Below the pieces are notes generated by a model. That model ran no database searches and was not told the DNA's origin. It was given only the letters and a program-made list of their open reading frames with translations. Shown one piece after another: positions 28,669 to 41,722 of a stretch of 64,000 bases of DNA (its first letter is position 1; every line of letters starts with the position of its first letter). Location: the NCBI GenBank assembly GCA_964057225.1, contig OZ059899.1:7812001-7876000 (forward strand), in the 5' to 3' direction. This stretch comes from Auanema rhodensis. Taxonomy: Eukaryota; Nematoda; Chromadorea; Rhabditida; Rhabditidae. The translations under genes and the position numbers were made by a program.

Positions 28669-29015
28669 ATGCAATACCTACTTTTAATACTTCTCAGTCT
28701 GCTATTGATCACAAATTTACATGGTAAATTATGCTAAATACCCCATGAGATGTAACATCTACGGATTTCAGCTCGATTATGCGAAGAGACAACAGATTGT
28801 GATCCACTTTTCATCTGCGTCGAGGGCGAATGCATCTGTCGGTAAGATTTTAATCTGGAAAGCTCTTTCGAGACCATTAATTCCAAAACGAGATAAATCA
28901 ATCTTACAGGTTTGGACGGACCCCATGTACACCACCACTCTTCGGATTTGCACCTCTTAATGCTTTACCTCGCTTTCATCGGGATCTCTCACAAACACCT
29001 TACAAGTTTATGTAA
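28669..29015 (+). CDS. Secreted six-cysteine peptide, EB-module-like
   Basis: Three exons (28669-28723, 28772-28841, 28910-29015) join in frame into 76 residues. The ATG follows an acceptor-like TTTAG (28651-28655) by 13 bases. Residues 1-19 are a signal peptide (MQYLLLILLSLLLITNLHA). The mature part starts RLCEETTDCD and carries six cysteines with spacing C-x5-C-x5-C-x5-C-x-C-x6-C, close to the nematode EB module, in which a CxC pair also follows a short loop. A basic/aromatic C-terminal tail of about 30 residues (PPLFGFAPLNALPRFH...) has no cysteines. Predicted product: a small extracellular disulfide-bonded peptide. Signalling, defence or cuticle roles are all possible. It stands alone, with about 3.5 kb of empty sequence on its left. 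Confidence 0.7.
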
Positions 29016-30129
29016 GCAGAGGACTTGACATAGCTGATATTTGATGATCTCATATCATGATACTCGCTTTATTCACACAAAATTCAACAAAATGTTTTTT
29101 TATAATTCTGCCATAAATATACGAAATTAACAATATTAAAATAATTTATTATGAAGCAACAGTTAAAACATGAGAAAAAGAGCATGCAGAATATCACAAA
29201 AATTGCAAAAGACATTGCGAATTTCTATAAGCCTCGTGTGATCATGATACGAAACAGAACACGAAAAGTGCATTATGGAATTAACAAAACGGGGTTCGCT
29301 GATGTCCGAGGAGATGAATTTTCCTCTTGAAATTTAGCTCTAGAACCCACCCCGATTATGATAAGAAAATAAATTATCAGGCGACCAGCTACCAATATTT
29401 ATGAGAAATACCACAATTCTTTTATAGATTTGAGAAGCAAAACAACATCGAAAAAGGCTTAAGCATGCCGTATACAAGATAAGCGTTTGATGAGTAAGAT
29501 CCACGAATCACAGCATGACAGATCGTACGCCCAAAGACGAACAGAAAATAATTTAGGTTTTTTATTCAAGTTCAAAAATTAAAGTTTTCAAAAGGCCTGA
29601 ACAAGACCGCTTAAGAGGGTTATAACTATAGAAGTTGATTAATTTATTTTTTTTTAATTATTTGTTATACAACAACCTTGTGTTACTATAAAGTAAGCAA
29701 TTTTTGACACTAGGCAGTTACAGATAAGAAAATTCAGCACCAACACGAGCCTTCTTCAGTTTGAATTTGTCGTTGCTTAATAGGGTCCATGTTGACAATT
29801 GTTGCTAAATAGTAAAGTAATTATGATTTTTAATTTTTAAAAATTTATAATAAATAGGATTATAAATAATAAAGCACAAAACCAGGCAACTTTTGTGCTT
29901 TAAAGGACAATAAATAATGCAAAGCAGATTTTAAAGGCGGTTAATAATTCCCTTAACCGGTAATAGATGTGTATCATATACATATGTGAATCGTGCAGAA
30001 AAAACAAGTAAAAAATGTTAGGGATGAAGACATAAAGCAAAAATTAGATGCTAGTGTTATCACAGGCTCCGTGCTAGATACATTCTGAAGATTAGAGAAC
30101 CACCACATCACCACATCACAAACACGTTC
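29016..30129. other. Convergent 3' region of the Cys-rich peptide gene and Rab6
   Basis: About 1.1 kb with no supported gene. The part nearest 30129 (roughly 29650-30129, read on minus) is the probable Rab6 3' UTR. It includes GC-richer patches such as 30060-30130. The left part is the 3' side of the cysteine-rich peptide gene. Confidence 0.5.
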
Positions 30130-32181
<2,052 letters not shown>

Positions 32182-32704
32182 TATGCTGAAACGCTAAAGT
32201 ATGCTGTAGACGACTGAGAATCAACGTGCAAACAAATCAATTAATGCTCAACTGTATGAGCTGGTCACTAAGCAATCAATAAGAGGAAAAAATATGTAAT
32301 ATATGAAAATTTAACTAAAAGGTCAACGTAGTTTTGTTTTAAATATATTTATATTATGATGACAATTAAAAAACAATAAATAATGCTAACAACGTTTTCT
32401 TATTCATCCATATAACATTGCTGATGTGTTGGGTGTATCTACTAGCAACCCGCGTTTGAGTGAGGAAAGTCGTGGCGGGACCAATAAGTTGTTTTTCCAT
32501 TGGGAAGCAAGTCAGGATACAAAGTCCGCTTGTACCATGTTCAAGATAAGACTTTCTTATCTTCTATAGCCGTTAAAAATTATTCAGGTCGTAGTCCACG
32601 CGGCTTTCGATCATCTCACTGTTCATATTCCTTCGTTGTCTTCATTTCTGACCACACTGATTTCTTCATTCACTTGAATTGATTTACCAAAACTTCCTTC
32701 AGAG
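32182..32704. promoter_or_regulatory. Shared divergent promoter region of Rab6 and acyl-CoA dehydrogenase 1
   Basis: The only space between two genes pointing away from each other, so it must hold both promoters. It is GC-richer in its right half (32430-32620), with CCAAT-type words near 32479 and 32498. A CTTCCTTCAG just before the dehydrogenase ATG (32693-32702) looks like a trans-splice acceptor, leaving a two-base leader. A 60-codon frame at 32500-32682 has no support. Confidence 0.6.
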
Positions 32705-34421
32705 ATGCTTGGAAGAAGTTCCTCATCCGTAAAATCTGCAGCTAACCTTTTGCGTTCAGTACAAGTCCGTTCTTCGAGTTCAGGACTGAATTTCCGTATG
32801 TTTATTAATGAAAATCCTATTTTTGAGATCATCATTTATATAAATCACTTCAGAGTTTTCTGATGACCAGAAACAACTCCGTGAATCTGTTCGTAAGTTC
32901 GTTCAGGAGGAAATTATTCCTGTAGCTAGCCATTATGATAAAACTATGGAATATCCTTGGGATATAATGAAGAAAGCTCACGCTATCGGATTCCTCAACA
33001 CCGACATCCCCGCGGAGTACGGTAGGCGTAAAATGTCTCTTCTCGAGCTCAGTTAAACTCTATTTACAGGAGGAATTGGTCTTGACCAAATTAGTAATGT
33101 AATGGTTAGTGAAGAAATCGCTTATGGATGCTCTGGTAAATTTGCAAAATAAATACAATCGAATTTGGAATCTATAGGAATTGGAACCGCAATTATGGGT
33201 AATGGACTTGCTGAGACACCTTTAATTCTTTGTGCCAACGATGACATCAAGAAACGTTATTTAACTAGAATGGTGGAAGAACCACTAATTGCAGTAAGAT
33301 AAGAATGAAACTATTTTCATGAATCTTTAATGCATAGGCTTACTGTGTCACAGAGCCAGGAGCTGGATCTGATGTTGGTGGAGTCAAAACCAAGGCTGAA
33401 AAGAAGGGTGATGAGTATGTGATCAACGGATCCAAAATGTGGATCACTAACGGTGGTCATGCTAACTGGTAACATCGATTTGTTTGGGTTGAAACCTATT
33501 TAATTTGGACAGGTATTTCGTTTTGGCTCGTACTGATGCTGACCCAAAATGTCCCTCTGGAAAGGCTTTCACTGGTTTCGTCGTTGATGCTGATAGTCCA
33601 GGAGTCATCCGTGGCAAAAAAGTATATTGAATTGCTTATGGTATTCTATTTCAAATCATAATTGCAGGAAATCAACATGGGACAACGTTGCTCTGATACT
33701 AGAGGAATTACCTTCGAAGACGTTAGAGTTCCCGCCGCTAATGTTATCGGAGCCCATGGAGAAGGGTTTAAGGTTTTAAAATGTTTGTTATGATATTTGT
33801 GAGTGAATAGTTTCTTTTTAGGTTGCTATGAAGACTTTCGATAGAACCCGTCCATTGGTTGCCGCTTTAGCCGTAGGAGTAGCTGCACGCTGTCTTGATG
33901 AAGCAACCAAATATTCTTTAGAAAGAAAGACTTTCGGAACTCAAATCGCTAACGTATGAAAATAGTATTAACTCTATATTCTTATTATATTATATAGCAT
34001 CAAGCAATCCAATTCATTCTTGCTGATATGGCTATGAATTTGGAGTTATCTCGTCTCATGACTTACAAGAGTGCTTATGAATGTGAATTGGGAAGACCAG
34101 GATCTTATTATGCTTCTCTTGCGAAACTGTTCGCTTCTGAGACTGCTAACTTGGCAGCTACCAATTGTGTTCAAGTACATTCATTTCATTCGTTTTACTA
34201 TAATTGCTTAACTTAATTCAAGGTTTTTGGCGGTGCCGGATTTAATACTGAATACCCTGCTGAAAAGTTGATGAGAGATGCTAAGATTTTCCAAATTTAC
34301 GAGGGAACCAGTCAAGTAGTTTGATTCTAATTTTACGCTTTTGAGAAATTTCTTCTAGGTCCAAAGAATGGTTATTGCTAGACAATTGCTTGCTCGTATT
34401 AAGACTAATGGAGGATATTAA
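32705..34421 (+). CDS. Acyl-CoA dehydrogenase, mitochondrial (copy 1)
   Basis: FAD-dependent medium-chain type acyl-CoA dehydrogenase, catalysing the first step of mitochondrial beta-oxidation. About 415 residues. A Ser/Arg-rich targeting peptide ([20 protein letters not shown]) precedes the N-terminal helical domain ([13 protein letters not shown]). Then come the flavin/substrate signatures [12 protein letters not shown] and [10 protein letters not shown], the hinge [19 protein letters not shown], and the C-terminal helices with [11 protein letters not shown] and the catalytic-base region [11 protein letters not shown], whose Glu is intact. One intron ends in CAAG. It is followed after 217 bp by a second, clearly related copy on the same strand. 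Closest by memory to C. elegans ACDH-7/8/10. Confidence 0.88.
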
Positions 34422-34638
34422 ATGAAATTACTTCAAGATTCTACGGTTGAATACTAATGTACACACTCTAACTGTTTCGATGTATTTATTAATTTATTGT
34501 GAATGTATGTCTTACAGAAATACTTTTAAAATCCTATCAGATAATTTTTTCTTCGTTCTTCTTCGGCGTTTCACGCTCCGTTATCTTTTAATTTGTACTT
34601 TTGATCTTTTATTTCATTCTTGATGTTTGATAGGCATT
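34422..34638 (+). promoter_or_regulatory. Intercistronic region between the two dehydrogenases
   Basis: 217 bp between a stop and the next start on the same strand. It contains a GC-richer stretch (34551-34590), a UACUUUU-type word (near 34599) and an acceptor-like GATAG five bases before the second ATG. The spacing suits an operon with spliced-leader trans-splicing, but a private promoter in the GC-richer stretch is also possible. Confidence 0.4.
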
Positions 34639-36480
34639 ATGCTTTCCCGTATACTACCAAGACTTCATCCAGCTGCTACTAATGTATGCTCTAGCAGATC
34701 TATGTCATTTGGTAATTTTGCTTTAAATTTGCTTCTAAATTGTTTTAATTTTCTCAGATCTTACTGATACCCAAAAGGAAATTCAACAAGCTGCTTTGAA
34801 ATTCGCAAAAGAAGAACTTGTTCCAATTGCTGCCAAGCATGATGAAAGTGGCGAATTTCCATGGGATATTGTTAAGAAGGCTCACTCACTTGGTTTCATG
34901 AATCCTCAAATTCCCGAAAAATACGGAGGACCTGGAATGTCTACCCTTGAAACTGCTCTTATTGTTGAGGCTTTGTGCTATGGATGTACTGGATTGCAAT
35001 TGGCTATCATGGGACCTTCTCTCGCCTTAGCCCCTGTCTATATTGCCGGTAACGAAGAACAAAAAAAGAAATACTTAGGTATATAAGATATTATTCTTGT
35101 TTATATGTAACATATATATTAGGATGGTTGGCATCTGAGCCTATCATTGCCTCTTACTGTGTTACTGAGCCAGGAGCTGGATCTGATGTAAATGGTGTGA
35201 AGACTAAGGCGGAGAAGAAAGGTGATGAGTACATCATCAACGGATCTAAGGCTTGGATTACTGGAGGAGGACATGCTAAATGGTTCTTCGTTTTGGCTCG
35301 TACTGATTCTAATCCTAAGACTCCTGCTGGAAAAGCTTTCACTGCTTTCATCGTTGACGGAGATACCCCGGGAATTATCAGGGGAAAGAAGGTTTCTTAT
35401 TTGTTATTTAATTTTCTAAATTTTAAAAAATTAACAGGAAAAAAATATGGGTCAAAGATGTGCCGATACCAGAACTATCACTTTTGAAGATGTTCGTGTT
35501 CCTGCTGCCAATGTTCTTGGTGCTCCTGGAGCTGGATTCAAGGTTTATACATCTCATTTCGTAATGCATCTTTTAAGTATAGGTAGCTATGGGCGCTTTC
35601 GACATGACAAGACCTGGTGTTGCTGCTGGTGCTCTTGGTTTAGCTTGGAGAGCTTTAGATGAGTCTGCTAACTATTCTCTTCAAAGAAAAACTTTTGGAA
35701 CCGAAATTGCCAATGTAATTTATATTATAATTATCAAAATTAATTGAAATTAATTTAGCATCAAGCTGTCCAATTCATGTTGGCGGATATGGCAATGAAC
35801 CTTGAACTTTCTCGCTTGGTCACCTATAGAGCTGCTCAAGATGTAGACAACAAGGTCAGTATATTGGAACTTTCAAGAGATTAAGCAAATACGGAGATTC
35901 ACTTTCTTTTTCTACTTTATTTCCTTAATGCATTTCATGGAATGCATACAACCGGTTCATACCGCAATTAATCAAACAGTTATCAGTACTTGAAAGTAAC
36001 TCCACGTAACTATACATTTTTGTTTTAACATATGCAAATAACGGCAAAAATTCGTGAAAAAAATGAAAATCCTTCATTAAAGGAACTTTTTATAATTTAA
36101 ATATTTCAGGTTCGTTCATCTTACTTTGCCTCAATTGCTAAGTGCTTCGCTGCTGACACCGCCAACCAGGCTGCCACCAATGCTGTTCAGGTTAATTAAC
36201 TTATTCAATTTTCTATAAACCTAAAAATTCAACAATTGGTTTACCTGCAGATCTTCGGAGGTAATGGTTTTAACAGTGAGTACCCCGTTGAGAAGTTAAT
36301 GAGAGATGCCAAAATCTACCAAATTTATGAAGGAACTAGTCAAGTAAGTATTATTATTATTGTGTTTTTGAATGTGTATCAAACTATGTGCTCATATTTG
36401 GTTTTCAGATTCAAAGAATGGTTATTGCTAGAATGCTTCTTGGCAATTTCCAACAGACTGGAACTAGCCGTACTAACTGA
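34639..36480 (+). CDS. Acyl-CoA dehydrogenase, mitochondrial (copy 2)
   Basis: Second tandem medium-chain type acyl-CoA dehydrogenase, about 410 residues. The targeting peptide is [20 protein letters not shown]. The same signatures are present: [54 protein letters not shown] and IYEGTSQIQRM with the catalytic Glu. It differs from copy 1 around the substrate pocket: [13 protein letters not shown] versus [13 protein letters not shown], and [14 protein letters not shown] versus [14 protein letters not shown]. Different chain-length preference is an inference from this. One intron (about 35855-36109) is longer than the rest. The two copies arose by tandem duplication and share the intron next to the catalytic Glu. 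Confidence 0.88.
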
Positions 36481-36789
36481 AAAAAGAGATAACACTGTAT
36501 ATCGTTTCCTTTGTAAACAATGGTCCTTACATATTTATTTATTATGTGTAATTATAAATTGAGAATAATGAATTCTTTGAGTCATATTATACATTTGAGA
36601 TACATTGTTTTATACTTAAACAGCGAGATTGTCGTCTTGAAACACGCCCCGTTACACTTGGCAATGTCTATAACAAAGCAGGGGAAAGCAGTTTCTCCTT
36701 CGGCTTCTTCTTTATTTCTTGCCACGCTACGACCAGCTAGAGGTCGTTCATTGTGCTACTCCTTTCTGTATTCGGTTTAGAAGGACATA
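36481..36789 (+). other. GC-richer spacer after copy 2
   Basis: 309 bp between the dehydrogenase stop and the micropeptide ATG. The part from 36624 to 36741 is GC-richer than its surroundings. It is preceded by an acceptor-like TTAAACAG and is open in one frame for 39 codons (RDCRLETRPVTLGN...) to a TAG. It could be a conserved leader, a small RNA or an exon. No start codon or upstream exon joins to it. Confidence 0.35.
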
Positions 36790-37047
36790 ATGAATTTTTT
36801 ACTTGTGATGCTTGTTGGACCATTTAGCTATCTATTAGCTATTATTATGTTGCTGGCTATGTATAAATCACTAGAAAGTAAGAGTAACATTTTGATTTTT
36901 CTTTCTTTTTTAAAAGTATTTTTTATTGAAATTCAATAACGATTACTTTTATCAGTGTGTGTCATTTTATTCTTTATCGATAGATGTAAATTTATATTTT
37001 GATCGTTTTCAGATGATAATCATGTAGAACAGCAATTCATCGTATAA
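36790..37047 (+). CDS. 40-residue transmembrane micropeptide
   Basis: Two exons (36790-36877 and 37013-37047) join in phase to a 40-residue peptide beginning MNFLLVMLVGPFSYLLAIIM. It has a hydrophobic segment of about 24 residues with a Gly-Pro near position 10, then a short hydrophilic end (YKSLENDNHVEQQFIV). The ATG follows an acceptor-like CGGTTTAG by nine bases (AG at 36779-36780). Donor AAAGTAAG and acceptor TTTTCAG are both strong. Predicted: a single-pass membrane micropeptide, perhaps of mitochondria or ER. It may be co-transcribed with the dehydrogenases. No family recognised; a chance frame is possible but both splice sites and the leader site fit. Confidence 0.5.
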
Positions 37048-38254
37048 GGTTAGATCATGGTGGCTACTTTCAACTATTTGAAATAATTTTCTCATCTTCT
37101 CAATTATATACGAGTATTTTTATGATATTGTTTATATATTATATGTATAATAAATGACTTCATCTTTCAACGTAATTTTCTTGATTGTTTTTCTGATAAA
37201 GGTACAAACATTTAGTTTGAAATGAATACTACACTATACTAATCAGAATGGATGACGAGTCTTATCTTTTCAAAAACGCTTTCGTTTTAGGTATAATTAA
37301 AAAAGGTTCTATTACTTTCTTAATTTAATGTAAGATAGCTACAATGGAGTACCAATGATCAAACTTTTCCTTTTCCGTGTCATAGAGAAACGAGGATAGA
37401 TACAGGAAGAGGAGTTACTGTTCTTTTCGACAACCTCTCTCTCTCTTTCCCTTTCCACTTCTTTCGGAACCTCTCTATTTCTCTCCCTATTGCTACTTCT
37501 CTCATCTTCTAGATTTCCTAACATTCAGTTGTAGTCGGATAAGAACTGGGTCAGTCACGGACCATAATCGATCGCACCCAACTGTGAAATCCACAATTTG
37601 AAGCAATTTAGAATTTTTATTTCATATTTTGATCTGATATTCATATTTTCAATTTTTCTCCTCCTAAAATATGTCGGTTTTGTACTTATTGTGTTTCTAA
37701 TATTTCTATTTTGCCGTTCAGTGTGACTAAATTCGATGTTGTCATGTAACTTAAATCATTTGTCACCGCTTTGAGAATCGATAACTTCTACAGGTACAAG
37801 ACACATCTAAGGAATTCAATCTAGTCGTTGAACATCTGAACTTTTTACTTTTCTTTCAGTATTTTTTTCTCATTTTATTATTACATTTGAAAATTTAAGA
37901 AAAAGTAATTAGGAAGTAATCAGTTCAAACAAAGGACTGTTTTTATTTCTAATTTGGTACTAGTTGTATTTTAAATAAATTTTAAATATATTAATATAAA
38001 TTTTCACTATATATATTTTTTAATTTCTAAAGAAAAAATTTTCTTCTTCCACCACCTTTCATTGTGACTGTATTCGACCTCGATTGTATCCCATTTATAC
38101 ATGTTCAATCACAACAAAACTATGAATTACAAGTATTCGTTGATATTTCTATTCAAAAATAGACGAGAACACATATAATTTATTTAAATTGTTCCCTCTT
38201 CTATATTAGTCATTGTTAAACGATTTTGAAGTTATTTTTTCAGTTAGGCACTGG
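37048..38254. other. Intergenic region upstream of the patched-related gene
   Basis: About 1.2 kb, no supported gene. It has a C/T-rich tract at 37430-37520 (open on minus for 61 codons only because of its purine bias) and A/T-rich sequence near 37970-38040. It likely holds the promoter of the patched-related gene. Confidence 0.5.
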
Positions 38255-41200
38255 ATGAAGTCATTTTTTCGTTGCGTAAATCCATTTGGGATTCTTCAGG
38301 ATTTTTTAGCTCGTTGTTTTTATAATTATGGTTTACATATAAGTAAACATCCAAAACTTTTTGCCTTAGGGCCATTAATTCTCACGGTGATTCTTAGTCT
38401 TGGAATTTTACGAGTTCGAATGGAGGTAATAAGAAATTATAGTGATATGTTTTAATGTTGTATAACATGTTAAAGGATGACCTTCGCTTTTTATATTCGC
38501 CTGCTCATTCAAGATCTCGCACAGAGTATCAAGTACATAAAGATTTTAGTGGAGATTCATTGAATAAGTAAAGCAATTTAGAAACAAAACGTAAACAAGA
38601 TATGATTAATAATATTTTCAGTTCATTCATATCTGTTACTGTTGAATCTAAAGATAACGATATAAATCTTCTTACTAGAGAGCGAGGACAATTAATCAAA
38701 AAATTTAATAGATTTGTATTAGAAAACATGACAGTAACTCTTGATGATGAAGTGGTAAGATATACTAAGCTTACAAACCATTTTAATTTCATTTTCAAGA
38801 TAAACTTTGGCTCAAAAATCTGTCCGAATCTCAAGCATTGTACACTATCGAACACCATCGTTGACATTTTTATGGATACATTTTGGAGTACTAAAGTGGG
38901 TTTTATCTCGCATTTCGTGAAATTAAGAAATCATTTTCAGCTCAGAGAAGATCCTAGGATTAAGTTTGAATACCCTACAATGAAATTTTTTGAAAACAAA
39001 CTGTTTCTACCTACCCATTTCTATGGTGTAAAAGAAGGAGGACCGTTAGGAATGGAGAGAATCGAAATGATTCATTTAATTTATCAAATTCCATCATATA
39101 AACATGTAATTATAGTTAAGCTTCTAATATATATTTAAATAATTTATTTCAGCATACATCTGATGAAGTATCACAATCATTTGTAACATCATTAAAAGAT
39201 ATTCTGGATTCGGAACATTTTCCTTTTAAAACATCTGTATTTAGTCTTAGTATTCTAAGAGATGAAATGCAAAAGAATGCAACATATACTATTCCATTTA
39301 TCTCATTAACTATTCTGCTTCTTTTAAGTTTTACTGTTGGATCATGGTAAATATCATTATATAAAAACTTGAAATAATTTCGTTTTAGTATGACTGGAGA
39401 TTGGGTTACTTCTAAACCTATTGAAGCTATGATTGGCATATTAACTTCATCTATGGCTATTGTTAGTGCTGCTGGGGTGTTATTTGCATTAGGAGAACCG
39501 TTCATCTATCAAGTTCGTTTTATGAATATATAAGATTACGGTAGTATTGTTTATTTAGGTTACTGTAATGCCATTCATTGCTCTAGCTATTGGTGTAGAT
39601 GATGTTTATGTTATGTTAGGAGCATGGCAAGACACAAAACGAACTTTACCACCCAATAAACGAATGGCCTTGGCTTTAGAAGAAGCTGGAAGGTTTAATT
39701 ATTTCAAATTTCTTTCTTAATTTTTTCAGTTTTAGTGCTATATCTGTGACATCTATTACTTCAATATTATCTTTTGGCATTGGAACATTTTCATCTACAC
39801 CAGCTATTTCTATTTTCTGTAAATTTATTTCAGTTGCTGTTTTATTTGATTGGTTTTACCAGGTTTTTTTTTTCAAAAATTATTCATAATCTAAAATTTT
39901 AAATCTCATTAGTTGACATTCTTTGCCGCTGTTATGGTTTTGGGGGCAAGACGTGAAACTGCTGGCTATCATTGTATATTTGTATGGAGGAAATGTTCAA
40001 AAGAAGAAATATCTAAGGTTTTCTTACTTTAATATCAAAATTGTTTTTAAACTGATCTCTTCTAGTCTAAAGAGCCAGATGCCATGTCACCTACACGGCA
40101 TTTCTTTTCAAATGTTTTTGCTCCATTCATTTGTCATCCAGTCGTCAGAATATTTTTGGTAAGATATATAATAGAAATATATTTAAAAATTACTTGAAAA
40201 TACATTTTTATAGTTTATGATATATGGTGTTTATATTTTCTTAGCTTTCTATGGATGTTCTCTATTACATCCAAATTTGACTCCTTCTCGATTGGTAATT
40301 ATACAGATATATGTTATATTTTTCTTTTTTATTCTTTCAGGTTGTTGATGATTCACCACTTATTGATTACTTACATCTTGCTGAGAATAAAATATGGGCT
40401 GAAGGATTAATTGGAAGAGTTTATGTGACAAATGCTCCAGATTTCAGTAAACATCCTGAAAAGGTATCATTTGGCGAGTGAAAATAATAAATTCGTCAAA
40501 TTTCCAGATTGATAATTTCCTTCAAATGGTTCATGAACTTGAAAACACACCGTATTCAATGGGTTCAAATTCTACTTCTCTCTGGCTACATGATTTCAAC
40601 AACTATCGTCAATTTTTCTCGGAAGGCGATGAAAAGTCAGATTCTATTATTTGGAATTTTAACATTAAATTCTTTGCATGATTTCAGGTTTTATCGAACT
40701 CTGAAATCATTTTTACAAGTTTCTTTTAATAATCATTGGGAGACTGATATACAATGGGTTAATAGAACGGTATTATATATTATATATACTTTTTTATTAT
40801 AAAAATAACTTTAGGAAGATGATGAACCTATTATTAATAAGTTTATGTTCACAACAGCGTTCAAGATTGCAAATTGGAGTGTTAGAACTGAACTTCTTTT
40901 GATGTGGAGAAATATTACATCTCATTATCCTGAATTTCAAGCTCTTGTATTTGATGAAAATAATTTCTACAGTGATCAGGTACAGTTATAACTTATGAAA
41001 ACAGCCTATACTATTAAAATTTCAGATGCTAGAATTACAAACAACAACTCTACAATCACTTGGAACTGCTATATTAACTCTTATCACAGGTAAATACTTC
41101 TACAGTAATCTATTGAGTATATTTTTGTAGTTTGTATCGTATTTGTTGCTGAATCACAAATCGTGTTTTGGGTAGTATTTACCTTAATTTCTATGGATAT

Positions 41201-41722
41201 TGGCACAGCTGGATTCTTATCTCTTTGGGGAGCTGATCTTGATCCCACTACTGTAGTTAATATTTTGGTAACATATAAAGTTCCTTTTCATTTTCTTACC
41301 AAAATTTACAGATGTCTATTGGGCAGTGTATTGATTTTGCAACTCACGTCGGATATCGTATATACAGATCAGAATTCCGTGATCCCGATGAGAGAATGAG
41401 AGATGCTTTAGGAGCTATTGGATGGCCTGTTCTTCAAGCAGGAACATCTACTTTACTAGGTAAACTCTGAATATCTCAATTCTATAAAGATTTTTAATAT
41501 TTAGCCATTGTTGTAATGATTCTTGTGCCATCTAATGCTGTTCGAATGTTTGCAAGAACTTCTGTACTCGTTGTGGCTACAGGTTTATTCCATGGATTAC
41601 TCATACTACCAATCACAATCAGGTTTCAATAACTTAATAATCTATTTAAAACATCACAATTATCTATTTGCAGAACGTTTGCTAGCAGTGCTAAAGCACA
41701 TGAACCTGCTATCAAACACTAA
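38255..41722 (+). CDS. Patched-related membrane protein with sterol-sensing domain
   Basis: RND-superfamily transporter-like protein of the nematode PTR family, roughly 850 residues, many small exons. The ATG lies 12 bases after an acceptor-like TTATTTTTTCAG. The N terminus holds the first membrane helix ([19 protein letters not shown]), then a large extracellular loop starting [17 protein letters not shown]. The sterol-sensing domain has five helices ([36 protein letters not shown], and the motif [16 protein letters not shown] with the acidic pair expected in helix 4). The second half repeats this topology: helix [14 protein letters not shown], another loop with N-glycosylation sites, and [20 protein letters not shown], which keeps one Asp in the place of the pair. 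It ends after IKH with a very short cytoplasmic tail. In C. elegans such proteins act in cuticle, moulting and osmotic functions. The exact family member is not resolved. Confidence 0.88.

Noticed and set aside
30055-30075. miR-2-like seed (TATCACAG)
   Set aside because: Lies in the Rab6 3' region, no opposing arm, chance match likely.
35154-35419. Frames overlapping dehydrogenase 2 on both strands
   Set aside because: Shadows of a GC-richer coding exon.
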